This document shows positions 36,382 through 45,786 of a stretch of DNA of 50,277 bases, piece by piece. Every line of letters starts with the position of its first letter. The first letter of the stretch is position 1. Source of the DNA: CBDUXT01 sp965371245. Lineage in GTDB: Bacteria; Planctomycetota; Phycisphaerae; UBA1845. The notes under the pieces were generated by a model that did not search any database, was not told the DNA's origin, and saw nothing but the letters and a program-made list of their open reading frames with translations. Both the position numbers and the translations under genes were made by a program. Where the stretch lies: positions 1 to 50,277 of the forward strand of contig CBDUXT010000039.1 of the NCBI GenBank assembly GCA_965371245.1. The letters run 5' to 3'.

Positions 36382-38457
36382 TTATCGGACAGTCACGCGG
36401 GCCGGGGCCGTTGTCCCGGAGCGCTGTCGGGCGGCGAGTTGGTTGCGCGGCTCAACGCGAAAGACGGCGGACGCGCCGTCGCGGAACACTTCGGCGAGCA
36501 AGGCGTCGGTCGCCGAGGCGGCCTCGCGGGCGCTGGTGGTCACGACGTAGTCGATACCATGCCGATCGAGAACCGCGCGCGCCTCGGCCGGTTCGTTGCC
36601 TCGGTAGAACGTGTCGATGTCGCGAATGAGTGGGGCCGTGTCGCAGAAGAGGCGCCACATCTCCGCTCGCTCGAGCACGGTGCGCCGCCCGGTGAGCAGG
36701 CCGCCCACCGTAGGCATTCGATAGTCGGGAACGAGCACGAGGGCGTCCGCCGGCGCATCCGATTCGATGAAGCGATAGGCCCGGTAGAGTGACGAATCTA
36801 TGACACCGCTGGGCCGGATGGTCGCTCGCATGGTCTTGGGTAGGGCCGTACCGTTAGCGACCAGTGCGAGAACGGCGACGATGACCACGACGCCGGTTGC
36901 CAGGCGCCCCCGACGCACCAGGCACGCGGCCAGCGACCACGCGGCGGCGCCCAGAAGCGTGAACATGATGGCATAGACCATGTAGACGATGTGGGCGGCC
37001 ACGTTGTACGCGGCGTCTTGTTGAACCGGAAGGAGCACGAACCCCGCGGCCGAACAGGCAAGGATCAAGAGCGTAAGCGAATCACCCGCATCCGCTCGGT
37101 CTTCCCCGCGCCTGCGTCGCCATCGGGCCACGAGAAAGGGGACGCTCATCAGGCCGACGTGGAACGTGATGAGCGTGCAGATCGTGTAGATGAGAGGCCA
37201 CCGGACGAGCATGGGCAGTGCCTCGATGGTCGTTGCGAGGCCGGCGAGCCCCGGCGGACGGTAGAGCGTGTTCCACCAAGTGTAGAGGTAATTGACGCGG
37301 TTGAACACGAAGGAGCCGTGGAGGTCGGCCGCGGAAAGCTCCCAGAATCGAACCAGCGTCATCGCCGCCTGAACGCCCAGGCACAACCCGAGCCACCGAA
37401 GGTCGCGGCGCTTGATGAGGATGGTCGCGCTCAAGATCGCCACCGCGGGGGCAACCGGCAGTGCCAGATTGGCCTTGTGCCAGAGGAGCAGCACGGAGAG
37501 GAAGGAGGCCAGCAGCAGCGGACCGCGCGGGCTGCCGGTCCTGGTGAGCGACGCGCTGTAGAGGACCATGCCCACGCCGGCCAAGCCGAACGCGGTCGGG
37601 TAACTCGCGTGTAGATAGAGAAGGAGACCATTGTCGAAGATCTTGTCGCCGGCGATGCCTGCGACACCGAGGGCCGCCGCCACCCCGGCGATGGCACCGG
37701 CGCGCCCGAATCGAGGGACCAGGCTCAGGTAGAACCCCGCGGCCACCAGCAGATAGCGAAGCGGAAGCGCCAGGTACAGATAGGCGTCTCGGGCACCCAG
37801 GCCGGTCGCACGTCGCATCATCTCCGCCCAGACGTCCGGCAGCAGGTGATAGGCCCACTGTTCGGCGCCGGCTACATTAGGGACGGTCGCCATGGGCACG
37901 CCCCGCGCAAGCTCGGCGACGAACGTGGCGTGAAGGCTGTGGTCCTGATAGGGCAGTACGGTCACGGTCGTCCCGTGGGCCTGCACCAACGCCAGATGCC
38001 AACTCCAAAGGATCGTTAGCGCCAACGCCACCCACAGCGCGGGGGCATCGGCCGGCGTGATGAGTGATCGAAGCCGGGCGGCGGGCGAGCGATGCCATCC
38101 GGCGGTCAACGGCAAAGCGACGGCCAGGACGTACATCGCCGGGAAGAACGGGGCATCGATTCGTAATGCGCACAGGACGTACCACAGCAGCGGCACGATC
38201 AGCGAACCCGTCACGAGCGATGCGAGCATCATTTCGAAGGGCCGAGCGGCTCGAAAACGAAAGACGAAGCGTAGCGCGAGGTATCCCGGTACGACGTTCA
38301 GGACGTAGAGCGCGAGGACGGCTCTTGCGCCCGCCATCGTCGGCAGTCCCAGGCGAGCGGTGAGGAAGAGCACGAGCAGGGCGCAGCACGCCAGGAGCGA
38401 AAGCGATCCGGCGTTTTCGTACACCGGGTGGCGCGATGGCTGGTTTGGGCACTGCAT
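36382..38457 (-). CDS. polytopic membrane protein, glycosyltransferase-like (GT-C)
   Basis: The 691-residue protein has about thirteen predicted helices, for example SLLACCALLVLFLTARLGL near the N-terminus, MLASLVTGSLIVPLLWYVLCA, and ATGVVVIVAVLALVANGTAL near the end, followed by a C-terminal periplasmic part (about 570-691) with LVPDYRMPTVGGLLTGRRTVL. The pattern of alternating long helices and soluble tail recalls GT-C type and oligosaccharide-related proteins, but no sequence motif proves it. GGAG lies eight bases before the ATG. With the SGNH hydrolase and the methyltransferase it suggests surface polysaccharide work. Confidence 0.6.
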   Translation of the reverse strand: MQCPNQPSRHPVYENAGSLSLLACCALLVLFLTARLGLPTMAGARAVLALYVLNVVPGYLALRFVFRFRAARPFEMMLASLVTGSLIVPLLWYVLCALRIDAPFFPAMYVLAVALPLTAGWHRSPAARLRSLITPADAPALWVALALTILWSWHLALVQAHGTTVTVLPYQDHSLHATFVAELARGVPMATVPNVAGAEQWAYHLLPDVWAEMMRRATGLGARDAYLYLALPLRYLLVAAGFYLSLVPRFGRAGAIAGVAAALGVAGIAGDKIFDNGLLLYLHASYPTAFGLAGVGMVLYSASLTRTGSPRGPLLLASFLSVLLLWHKANLALPVAPAVAILSATILIKRRDLRWLGLCLGVQAAMTLVRFWELSAADLHGSFVFNRVNYLYTWWNTLYRPPGLAGLATTIEALPMLVRWPLIYTICTLITFHVGLMSVPFLVARWRRRRGEDRADAGDSLTLLILACSAAGFVLLPVQQDAAYNVAAHIVYMVYAIMFTLLGAAAWSLAACLVRRGRLATGVVVIVAVLALVANGTALPKTMRATIRPSGVIDSSLYRAYRFIESDAPADALVLVPDYRMPTVGGLLTGRRTVLERAEMWRLFCDTAPLIRDIDTFYRGNEPAEARAVLDRHGIDYVVTTSAREAASATDALLAEVFRDGASAVFRVEPRNQLAARQRSGTTAPARVTVR

Positions 38458-38558
38458 GGCGTTCGCTCCGCCCGCTTTGGCGCGGGCGCCGAGGGCCTGG
38501 TCCGTGTGCTATCGGGTGTTTGGCCCGGCGACTTGGAATGGGGAGGGTGGAAGGGCGG

Positions 38559-39341
38559 CTATAGCTCGCGCAAATGCCAGCCGCCATCGACGTGGAAGAC
38601 GGCGCCGGTGCTGAAGGGGAAGTGACCCTTGGCGATCGCCGCGACGGCCAGCGCGACTTCTTCCGGCTTGCCCCAGCGGTTGATGGGCGTCATGCCGGCC
38701 GACAACTTTGCGTTGTAGTAGCCGCGGACGTTGTCCGACGAGGTCATGTCCGTCTCGATAATGCCGGGGCTGATCTCGTAGACGTTGATGCCGCACTCGG
38801 CGAGGCGCGCCGCGAAGAGCTTCGTCACCATGCTGAGACCGGCCTTGCTGATGCAGTATTCACCATAGTTGCGCGCGGTCGTGTACGAACGAAGGGAGGA
38901 GATGTTGACGATGGCGGCTCGCTCGATCGTCTTTCCCTCGATCAGTTGGATCATCTCCCGTGCCACGCGCTGCGTGAGGAAGTAGGGCGCGCGGAGGTTG
39001 GCGCCGAGGATGGCGTCGAAGCTCTCTTCGTCGGTTTCGAGAATGTCCTTGCGCTCGGCGGGGGCGATGCCCGCGTTGTTGACCAGCAGATCGATGCGCC
39101 CGAAGCATTCCATGGTAAACGCGACCAGCAGGTCGCGATGCGACTTTGCCGTGACATCACTCTGGCACGTTTCCACCGGAACGCCCAGCCCTTCGAGGGT
39201 CCGGCGGGTCTCCTCCGCCGCGTTGAGGTTCTCGTTGAAGTTGATGAGGACGGCATACCCGGCGCGTGCGAGCTCAATCGAGATCGCTCGGCCGATCCCC
39301 CGCGATCCGCCGGTTACCAACGCCACCTTGTTGTCGATCAT
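38559..39341 (-). CDS. short-chain dehydrogenase/reductase (FabG-like)
   Basis: The 260 residues start KVALVTGGSRGIGRAISIELARAG, the NAD(P)-binding TGGxxGIG motif, and continue with LLVNNAGIAP, the catalytic Ser in NISSLRSYTT, Tyr-x-x-x-Lys in YGEYCISKAG, and a C-terminal FHVDGGWHLREL typical of 3-oxoacyl-ACP reductases. Charged residues after the second strand hint at NADPH. The start at 39341 has GAGGAGA upstream; 51 extra codons to 39494 show no homology. The physiological substrate is not fixed by the sequence; fatty-acid reductase is the default. Confidence 0.88.
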   Translation of the reverse strand: MIDNKVALVTGGSRGIGRAISIELARAGYAVLINFNENLNAAEETRRTLEGLGVPVETCQSDVTAKSHRDLLVAFTMECFGRIDLLVNNAGIAPAERKDILETDEESFDAILGANLRAPYFLTQRVAREMIQLIEGKTIERAAIVNISSLRSYTTARNYGEYCISKAGLSMVTKLFAARLAECGINVYEISPGIIETDMTSSDNVRGYYNAKLSAGMTPINRWGKPEEVALAVAAIAKGHFPFSTGAVFHVDGGWHLREL

Positions 39342-39496
39342 GCGTCCGGTTCTCCTCGTGGGCTTGATGGTGCGGCAATGACTATAGCTGGCCGCGGGGC
39401 GCGCGTCACGCCGAAGTGGGGGAGGGAAGAGGGGCTGACGAGGGGATCGCGCCGGTGTGCCGCGGAGAGAACGTCTGGGATGGGGCGGGCGCATGG

Positions 39497-39530
39497 AAAA
39501 ACCGGACAGCCGTCACCCTTGCTGACCGGT
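39497..39530 (-). terminator. rho-independent terminator-like hairpin after rpsU
   Basis: On the minus strand ACCGGTCA and CCGGT pair across an inner GTCA/TGAC stem and are followed by TTTTT (39497-39501). It lies about 22 bases after the rpsU stop. Confidence 0.45.
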
Positions 39531-39552
39531 CCACTATCTGTTGTCGCCAGGA

Positions 39553-39759
39553 TCAGCGTCTCGCGGGAGCAGCCTCTGCCTCGGCCTTCTCCAGCTTTCG
39601 GATCGACTTGCGCATCTGACGCCGTTTTCGTTCCGAGGGCTTCTCGTAGTAGCTGTGCCGCTTGAGGTCGCGGGTGAGACCCTCTCGTTGGCAAAGGCGT
39701 TTGAAGCGCTTGAGCATCTGTTGAACCGATTCGTTCCCGCGAGGTCTTACCTTTACCAC
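39553..39759 (-). CDS. rpsU: 30S ribosomal protein S21
   Basis: A 68-residue basic protein, VDVVKVRPRGNE-like at its start, continuing QQMLKRFKRLCQREGL and RHSYYEKPSERKRRQMRKSIRK, the S21 signature. S21 binds the 30S platform near the anti-Shine-Dalgarno region. The GTG at 39759 is chosen because AGGAG lies five bases upstream and S21 is normally 60-70 residues. The open frame to 39942 would add 61 residues with no S21 counterpart. The gene is monocistronic by appearance and followed by a hairpin with a T tract. Confidence 0.95.
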   Translation of the reverse strand: MVKVRPRGNESVQQMLKRFKRLCQREGLTRDLKRHSYYEKPSERKRRQMRKSIRKLEKAEAEAAPARR

Positions 39760-40041
39760 ATCGACTCCTGCTTTCGCCAAAAACCCACGAACGACACCAA
39801 ACGATCTGATCCATACGCCCCCATGGCCAACGACCTGGCGCCGCAAGGGGCAGACCAGCGAGTCTAGACCATCTGATCGACGAACGCCAGCGAGTGCTTT
39901 GTGATTCTTCAGGAACTTGCGGAATTCGAGCATCTCCGGCACCTTTTTGGTCCGATAATCGCCACCCTGGGGTTGGTACGGCTGCGAGTGCCCAAAGAGG
40001 GCCGGCCGGCGGAGAGGTTCGGTCTGGTCCCGCGACGGGGC

Positions 40042-41385
40042 CTACAGGATGAAGCGGCTCAAGTCGGCGTCTTCGCCCAAGTCGGCCAGGCGGGTCTCGA
40101 CGTAGGCCTTGTCGATTCGAACCGTCTCGCCGCGACGATTCGGGGCCTCGAAGCTCAGATCCTCCATCACGCGCTCCATCACCGTCGTCAGCCGCCGCGC
40201 CCCAATGTTCTCGGTGGACTCGTTGAGCCGGTAGGCGGTGGCCGCCAGCGCCGCAACCGCATCATCCGTGAACTCGATCAGTACGCCTTCGGTGGCGAGC
40301 AGCGCGATCTGCTGTTTGGTGATCGCATTCTCCGGCTCGGTCATGATGCGGACGAAATCCTCTTCCGTGAGATCGTCCAACTCGACGCGCAGCGGCAGGC
40401 GCCCCTGCAACTCGGGCATCAGGTCGCTGGGTTTCGTGTCGTGGAAGGCGCCGGCCGCGATGAACAGGATGTGATCCGTTTGAACCGGGCCATACCGGGT
40501 GTTGACGGTGCAACCCTCGATGATGGGAAGCAGATCGCGCTGGACGCCCTGGCGTGAGACGTCGGGTCCGTGCGAGGCGGTGGGCGCCGCCAGCTTGTCG
40601 ATCTCGTCAAGAAAGATGATGCCGCTGTTCTCGGTCCGCTGTAGTGCCATCAACGTGACCTTGTCGTCATCGATCAACTGGTCACACTGTTGCTCGAAGA
40701 TGATCTTTCGAGCCTCGCTGATCGGGACCGAGCGTCGCTTGGTCTGAGCGGGGATCAGGCGCTCGAGGAAGTTCTGCGTTCCCGGGTCGGCCTGATCCAT
40801 GCCCAGGGTGGACATGATGCCGATGGGGCCCGACTTCGACTCGATGACGATCTCGATCGTCCGGTCGTCGAGCGTGCCGCTTTGAAGCTGTGCGCGCAGC
40901 TTTTCCCGGCTGCGGTGACGGCGCTCGGCCGCTTCGCTTCCTGTCGGGTCGTCGGTGGCATCGACCTCGGCGGCGGGCATCAGGGCATCGAGGAGCCGCT
41001 CCTCGGTCAGCCGTTTCGCCTCGGTCCCAACGACCTGTTTTTGTTCGTCTCGAACGCCGCGGGCGGCGCACTCGACCAGGTCGCGAACCATGTTTTCCAC
41101 GTCCCGCCCGTGGTAGCCCACCTCGGTGTACTTGGTCGCTTCGACTTTGATAAACGGTGCGTTGACCAGGTTGGCCAGTCGCCGGGCGATTTCCGTCTTT
41201 CCGACGCCCGTGCGCCCGATCAGAATCATGTTGGTCGGTCCGATCTCCAGCCGAACACTTTCGGGTAGCTGCCGTCGCCGCCAGCGATTGCGGATGGCGA
41301 TGGCGGCGGCGCGCTTGGCCCCCGCCTGCCCGACAATGTGTTTGTCGAGTTGCTCAACGGTTTCCTGTGGAGTCAGTTCCTTCAT
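40042..41385 (-). CDS. hslU: HslU, ATPase subunit of the HslUV protease
   Basis: HslU unfolds substrates and feeds them to HslV. The 447 residues start KELTPQETVEQLDKHIVGQ, with Walker A GRTGVGKTE (about 55), the pore loop and box VEATKYTEVGYHGRDVE, a variable I domain (about 110-240), Walker B GIIFLDEIDK, sensor LFIAAGAFHDTKPSDLMPELQGRLP, and the C-terminal sensor II IGARRLTTVMERVMEDLSF. Its last residues, ADLSRFIL, match the C-terminal tail that docks into HslV. The ATG at 41385 is where homology starts; AGGA lies close upstream. hslV is upstream on the same strand after 134 bases. Confidence 0.97.
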   Translation of the reverse strand: MKELTPQETVEQLDKHIVGQAGAKRAAAIAIRNRWRRRQLPESVRLEIGPTNMILIGRTGVGKTEIARRLANLVNAPFIKVEATKYTEVGYHGRDVENMVRDLVECAARGVRDEQKQVVGTEAKRLTEERLLDALMPAAEVDATDDPTGSEAAERRHRSREKLRAQLQSGTLDDRTIEIVIESKSGPIGIMSTLGMDQADPGTQNFLERLIPAQTKRRSVPISEARKIIFEQQCDQLIDDDKVTLMALQRTENSGIIFLDEIDKLAAPTASHGPDVSRQGVQRDLLPIIEGCTVNTRYGPVQTDHILFIAAGAFHDTKPSDLMPELQGRLPLRVELDDLTEEDFVRIMTEPENAITKQQIALLATEGVLIEFTDDAVAALAATAYRLNESTENIGARRLTTVMERVMEDLSFEAPNRRGETVRIDKAYVETRLADLGEDADLSRFIL

Positions 41386-41445
41386 GGTCCTTACGTTAGG
41401 AAGCGAGGCCCGGTGATCCTGCATTCAGGCCTGTGCCAACAACCG

Positions 41446-41499
41446 GTGTGGCACGGGCTTCTTGCCCGTGAGAACACCGGGAAGATGCGAGTGCCATAC
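41446..41499. repeat. family B palindromic element, copy 2
   Basis: 54 bp as in copy 1, with ends GTGTGGCA and TGCCATAC. The first arm is intact (CGGGC-TTCTT-GCCCG), the second is eroded. It lies in the hslV to hslU gap, so it would be part of the hslVU transcript. Confidence 0.7.
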
Positions 41500-41519
41500 G
41501 ATTCCGGGATACGCTCCCC

Positions 41520-42092
41520 TCATCCAAGGGTTTCCACGACGATCTCTCGATTCGTAAACACGCAGATGTCGGCCGCGATGCCCAGCGATTGCTCGACGAT
41601 GTCCTTGGGCACGAGCTTCGTGTGGGCGATGAGTGCCCGAGCCGCGGCGACGGCATACATCCCGCCGGAGCCGATGCCGATCACGCCGTCCGTGGGCTCG
41701 ATGACATCCCCCGATCCGCCGATCATCAGGGTCGCGTCCCTCGAAACCACGAGCATCAGCGACTCCAGACGCCGAAGAATGCGGTCCGTCCGCCATTCCT
41801 TGGCGAGTTCCACGGCCGCCCGGCGAATGTTGTTCTTGTGAGCACCCAGCTTGCCCTCGAATCGTTCGACAAGCGCGAAGGCATCGGCGGCCGATCCGGC
41901 GAAACCGCACAGGACGCCCCCGTGGGCCAGAGACCGGATCTTCTGTGCGTCCCGTTTTACAGTGGTGTTGCCGAGCGTCACCTGTCCGTCGCCGCCAATG
42001 GCGACCTGATCGCCGTGCCGAACGGTCAGGATCGTGGTTGAGCGAATCCTCGGGTGCCTTGGTTCTCTTCCCAGCAAGGCTGCGTCTCGCAT
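41520..42092 (-). CDS. hslV: HslV, protease subunit of HslUV
   Basis: A threonine protease of the proteasome fold. The mature N-terminus is expected at TTILTVRHGDQVAIGGDGQVTLGNT, with the catalytic Thr after a short propeptide (MRDAALLGREPRHPRIRS, about 18 residues) in this 190-residue protein. Other HslV motifs are visible: VKRDAQKIR, GFAGSAADAFALVERFE, LVVSRDATLMIGGSGDVI and the C-terminal GSGGMYAVAAARAL. Most HslV start directly MTT or have a shorter propeptide; the Thr start is inferred from the TTI motif. The ATG at 42092 has a weak ribosome site. A palindrome (42111-42137) lies just upstream. hslU follows. Confidence 0.95.
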   Translation of the reverse strand: MRDAALLGREPRHPRIRSTTILTVRHGDQVAIGGDGQVTLGNTTVKRDAQKIRSLAHGGVLCGFAGSAADAFALVERFEGKLGAHKNNIRRAAVELAKEWRTDRILRRLESLMLVVSRDATLMIGGSGDVIEPTDGVIGIGSGGMYAVAAARALIAHTKLVPKDIVEQSLGIAADICVFTNREIVVETLG

Positions 42093-42110
42093 GCATGAGG
42101 AACGGTATAA

Positions 42111-42137
42111 GTAGGGTGCGTCCGGGACGCACCCTAC
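42111..42137. repeat. family H palindrome upstream of hslV
   Basis: A perfect palindrome with 13-bp arms and one central base: GTAGGGTGCGTCC-G-GGACGCACCCTAC. It is 19 bases upstream of the hslV ATG, so it is in a position to affect expression; it also matches the shorter family H copy at 1300-1316. Confidence 0.75.
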
Positions 42138-42220
42138 GGCGCATCTCGCCTGCGCGCGGGACGGTACAAGATTCGCCGGCGGTTTGCAACCGCGGGAGGC
42201 GACGGTAGGCTCAGTGCAAG

Positions 42221-42679
42221 ATGGCACATCATGCACGAATACGACTGGCGGTCTTGCCATTTCTGTTGCTAGGTACGACGGGAACCGGCTGCCGCGCGCC
42301 CGCGCCCGGCACCGATCCGCCCGACGCGCCGGAGGTGACCGACCCGGACACGGCGGTCCAGGCGCCGCCGGAGGTCAAGCCGATCCGTATCCCGGCGGAG
42401 CTATCCGATCCGAATCGATGGCTTGTTGTCCAGCGAGTTCGCGAGGGCAAGCGCGGCGCCTGGGCGACCGGCGACTTCGACGCCGAGCGTAACAAGCTCA
42501 CGATCAAGACGCATGACGTACAACAGTTCGCACTCCACCTTTCGCGGATCAACATCAACTGGGAACGGCTGGTGATCCTCGGCATCAACGGGCGCAACAG
42601 TGAACTGAAGAAGCGGGACTATTCACCCATCCACGTCGCGCGCGACGACCACGGGCAGTGGGTCGTTGTCGAACCGTGA
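42221..42679 (+). CDS. putative lipoprotein
   Basis: The 152-residue protein has a signal sequence (RLAVLPFLLLGTTGTGC) ending at Cys 24, a plausible lipobox, then a proline-rich linker (APAPGTDPPDAPEVTD) and a small beta-rich domain (NRWLVVQRVREGKRGAWATGDFD, LAIN-like RINWERLVILGINGR). No family was recognised. Planctomycete lipoproteins of this size are common. It is transcribed divergently from hslV and upstream of the metalloprotease gene. Confidence 0.6.
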   Translation: MAHHARIRLAVLPFLLLGTTGTGCRAPAPGTDPPDAPEVTDPDTAVQAPPEVKPIRIPAELSDPNRWLVVQRVREGKRGAWATGDFDAERNKLTIKTHDVQQFALHLSRININWERLVILGINGRNSELKKRDYSPIHVARDDHGQWVVVEP

Positions 42680-42948
42680 GGCTGGCGAGGTTCGCGGCCT
42701 GTCGAGCACGGCGGCGGATCACAGGGGCAAGACGGTCGCCGGGGGACGCCACGAACGCCGTGAGGCGGACACAAGCCCAAGACGATGCCCGTAAGGTTCA
42801 TGGTCACCGGGGGTTGCCCACGGCTTGGCGTCCGGCCGCCAATGCGTTAGAATCCCGTCTGGCGCATGTCGCGAGGCCAGCGGCAACGCGTCTACACGAC
42901 ACGTCGCGTCGCGCGATGTCCGACCGGGGACCGGCCCAGGAGCATGCC

Positions 42949-45573
42949 ATGCATCGTCACACCGTCTTGTTTTCGTTGATCGTGTTCGGGTTTGTCGCGG
43001 CAGCGTCCGCGCAGCCACCCGAACTGAACGAGTCCGCGCTGTTCGGCAGCGACTCCCAGGCCGCTTCGTTTGAAGCGACGACCGACCCGCCGGGTCTACC
43101 CTTTCAACGAGGCCCCCGAGGCGGCCGTCGGGGGAATCGCGGCGGTGGTGATAACGGCGGGGACGAAGGCGACAAGGACAAGAAAAAGGACGCCATCAAA
43201 CCATACGACGAGGTGATTACGGAAGAGGCCGAAACCGACACGGGGCTCTTCATCGTCCACCGCATCGGCGAGAAATTGTTCTTCGAGATTCCGCCGGGCG
43301 AGCTCGAGACGGAGCTGCTGTGGGTCACCCAGGTGGAAAAGACGCAGTCGGGCTTCGGGTTCGGCGGAACGGCCGTGGGCAACCGCGTCGTTCGTTGGCA
43401 GAAGCGCGGCGAGACGATTCTTCTCAGGGACGTCAAGTACCAGCTTCGCGCGGAAGGTAGCGACGCGGTCCGGCAATCGGTGCAGGCCAGCTCGCTCGAG
43501 CCGATCATCAAGACGTTCCCGATCAAGGCCTGGGGCAAGGACCAGGCGCCGGTCATCGACGTCACTGATTTGTTCAAGGGCGACCTGCCCGAGTTCAGCG
43601 CCAAGCGCCGGCTCAACGCTTCCGGCGTAGATTCGAAACGAACGTTCATCGAGCAGATCAAGTCGTTCCCCGACAACATCGAAACGAAGGTGCTGATGAC
43701 GTACAAGCTGTCCGCGCAGACCGATCGGCAGCAACAGCGCGGTCCGACCCCGACCCCGCGTCGGCGCCGCCGCGGTGCGCGACGCGACCCGAGCCAGGGC
43801 GGCGTCACCGTTCTGCTTCACCACAGCATGGTGAAGCTTCCCGCCAAGCCTATGCTGCCGCGGCTGTTCGACGATCGCGTCGGGTTCTTCACCGTCTCGT
43901 TCCAGGACTTCACCGGCGACGAACACCAGGTCGATCGGGTCCGCTACATCACGCGGTGGCGACTGGAGAAGAAGGACCCCGAGGCCGAGGTCTCCGAGCC
44001 CGTCAAGCCCATTGTCTACTATGTCGGGCGCGGCGTGCCCGACAAGTGGAAGCCGTGGGTTAAAAAGGGGATCGAAGCGTGGCAACCGGCCTTCGAGGCG
44101 GCCGGGTTCAAAAACGCCATCATCGGTGAGTACGCCCCGACCAAGCGAGAGGATCCCGACTGGGACGCCGAGGACGCGCGTTACTCGAGCATCCGCTGGC
44201 TGCCCTCGACGACCGAGAACGCCATGGGCCCCCATGTTCACGATCCCCGCACGGGTGAGATCCTCGAATCGGACATCATCATCTACCACAACGTGCTGAA
44301 GCTCGCCCGCGATTGGTACTTCACCCAGGCCTCGCCCAACGACGAGCGGGCCCAGAAGCTCCCCCTGCCCGACGACCTGGTCGGCGAACTGCTCGCCTAC
44401 ATCGTCGCCCACGAGGTCGGCCACACACTCGGCTTCCCGCACAACATGAAGGCCAGCTCGTCCTATTCCATCGAGCAGCTTCGCGACGCAGAGTTCACCG
44501 CAAAAAACGGCACCGAGGCGTCCATCATGGACTACGGCCGGTTCAACTACGTCGCCCAGCCGGGTGACGGCGCGCGGCTGATCCCCGTCGTGGGGCCGTA
44601 CGATTTCTTCGCCGTCGAATGGGGCTACCGACGGTTCGACGACGTCAAAACACCGGACGATCAGAAGGCGCACCTGGCCAAGATCGTCGCGCGGCAGATC
44701 GACGACCCGATGCTTCGCTTTGGCAACCCCAACGCCGGCGAGGACCCGTCGCAGCAGACGGAAGACCTCGGCTCCGACTCGATCGCGGCCACCGAGCTCG
44801 GTCTGGCCAACCTGAGGCGCGTCATGGGCTATCTGGTCAAGGCATCCTGTGACGAGGGCAAGAACTACGACCTTCTCCGTAACATGTATGGCCAGGTCGT
44901 TAGCCAGCGGGCGCGAGAACTCGGGCACGTCGCCAACGTCGTCGGCGGCGTGACGCGACAGAACTTGCGCTTCGGCGACAGCGACCGCGTGTTCTATCCC
45001 GTCTCCGCGGACAGCCAGCGGAAGGCCGTCGGCTTCATCAACGACAACGCCTTTCAGACACCCAAGGAGTTGATCAACCTGGACGTGCTTCAACGGCTGG
45101 AGGCGGACGGCGTGGCCGATCGAATCCTCGGCGGGCAGAAGCGACTCCTTCGCTCGCTCATCAGCGAACAACGTATCAAGCGCATGGCCGAAAACGCTGA
45201 GATGACCGAAGAAGAAGCCTATCTTCCGGTCGAGCTGCTGGCCGACGTGACCAAGGGCATCTGGAGCGAACTCGCAACCAGTTCGATCGTGATCGACCTG
45301 TACCGCCGGAACCTTCAGCGGGCGCACGTGGAGCTGTTGGGCAAGTTCGTGAAGCAGGAGGCACCCTCGTCGGACCTGCCGGACATCTGCCGCGGCGAGC
45401 TTCGCGACGTGCTGGATCGCATCGAGGCCGGCGAGGGCAAGCACGGCGACCGAACGACGTCGCTACACCTGCGCGGGACGGCCGCCAGAATCGACGCGCT
45501 GCTCGACCCGCGCTTCGCCAAGCCGACCAACGGCGCCGGCGGCTCCGGCGAGGTCGCCCGAAGAGGGCAGTAA
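42949..45573 (+). CDS. secreted zinc metalloprotease, DUF5117/DUF4953-like
   Basis: The 874-residue protein has a signal peptide (MHRHTVLFSLIVFGFVAAASAQ), a Gly-Arg-rich segment (about 55-75) and a long pre-domain with PGELETELLWVTQVEK. The catalytic site is HEVGHTLGFPHN (His 488), the extended HExxHxxGxxH zinc motif, with the later SIMDYGRFNYV as a Met-turn, as in metzincins. The C-terminal part is helical (ADGVADRILGGQKRLLRSLISEQRIKRM). Large proteins of this type are uncharacterised. AGGAG lies seven bases upstream of the ATG at 42949; the frame open to 42658 adds 97 residues without a signal peptide and overlaps the end of the lipoprotein gene. Confidence 0.85.
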   Translation: MHRHTVLFSLIVFGFVAAASAQPPELNESALFGSDSQAASFEATTDPPGLPFQRGPRGGRRGNRGGGDNGGDEGDKDKKKDAIKPYDEVITEEAETDTGLFIVHRIGEKLFFEIPPGELETELLWVTQVEKTQSGFGFGGTAVGNRVVRWQKRGETILLRDVKYQLRAEGSDAVRQSVQASSLEPIIKTFPIKAWGKDQAPVIDVTDLFKGDLPEFSAKRRLNASGVDSKRTFIEQIKSFPDNIETKVLMTYKLSAQTDRQQQRGPTPTPRRRRRGARRDPSQGGVTVLLHHSMVKLPAKPMLPRLFDDRVGFFTVSFQDFTGDEHQVDRVRYITRWRLEKKDPEAEVSEPVKPIVYYVGRGVPDKWKPWVKKGIEAWQPAFEAAGFKNAIIGEYAPTKREDPDWDAEDARYSSIRWLPSTTENAMGPHVHDPRTGEILESDIIIYHNVLKLARDWYFTQASPNDERAQKLPLPDDLVGELLAYIVAHEVGHTLGFPHNMKASSSYSIEQLRDAEFTAKNGTEASIMDYGRFNYVAQPGDGARLIPVVGPYDFFAVEWGYRRFDDVKTPDDQKAHLAKIVARQIDDPMLRFGNPNAGEDPSQQTEDLGSDSIAATELGLANLRRVMGYLVKASCDEGKNYDLLRNMYGQVVSQRARELGHVANVVGGVTRQNLRFGDSDRVFYPVSADSQRKAVGFINDNAFQTPKELINLDVLQRLEADGVADRILGGQKRLLRSLISEQRIKRMAENAEMTEEEAYLPVELLADVTKGIWSELATSSIVIDLYRRNLQRAHVELLGKFVKQEAPSSDLPDICRGELRDVLDRIEAGEGKHGDRTTSLHLRGTAARIDALLDPRFAKPTNGAGGSGEVARRGQ

Positions 45574-45609
45574 ACAGTTTCGCGGGAGTGGGTTGGTCTT
45601 GTCCCGAGC

Positions 45610-45628
45610 CGCGGGCTTCCAGCCCGCG
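45610..45628. repeat. single palindromic arm after the metalloprotease gene
   Basis: CGCGGGCT-TCC-AGCCCGCG, an 8-bp perfect stem with a 3-base loop, sharing the GGCTTCCAGCC core of family B arms. The same arm in reverse is at 46061-46079. The whole gap 45574-46145 holds repeats and no supported gene. Confidence 0.6.
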
Positions 45629-45786
45629 CGGTGTCCAGGCCGTGGATGCGCGGTCGAGGGCAGTGAACCCGGCCCACGAAAACAGAGACTTCCATACGGC
45701 GAGCCCGGACCGCGCGGGCTCGTCGCTTTGGGGTGCGTGACGGTTTTGGCGGGGCGTGCAAAGCCATCTTGACGGCGGTACGCCGG

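Noticed and set aside
43096..45444. Long minus-strand open frame (782 codons) inside the metalloprotease gene
   Set aside because: The plus strand has a signal peptide and the HExxHxxGxxH motif; the antisense frame shows only composition-driven runs of Leu, Asp and Val.
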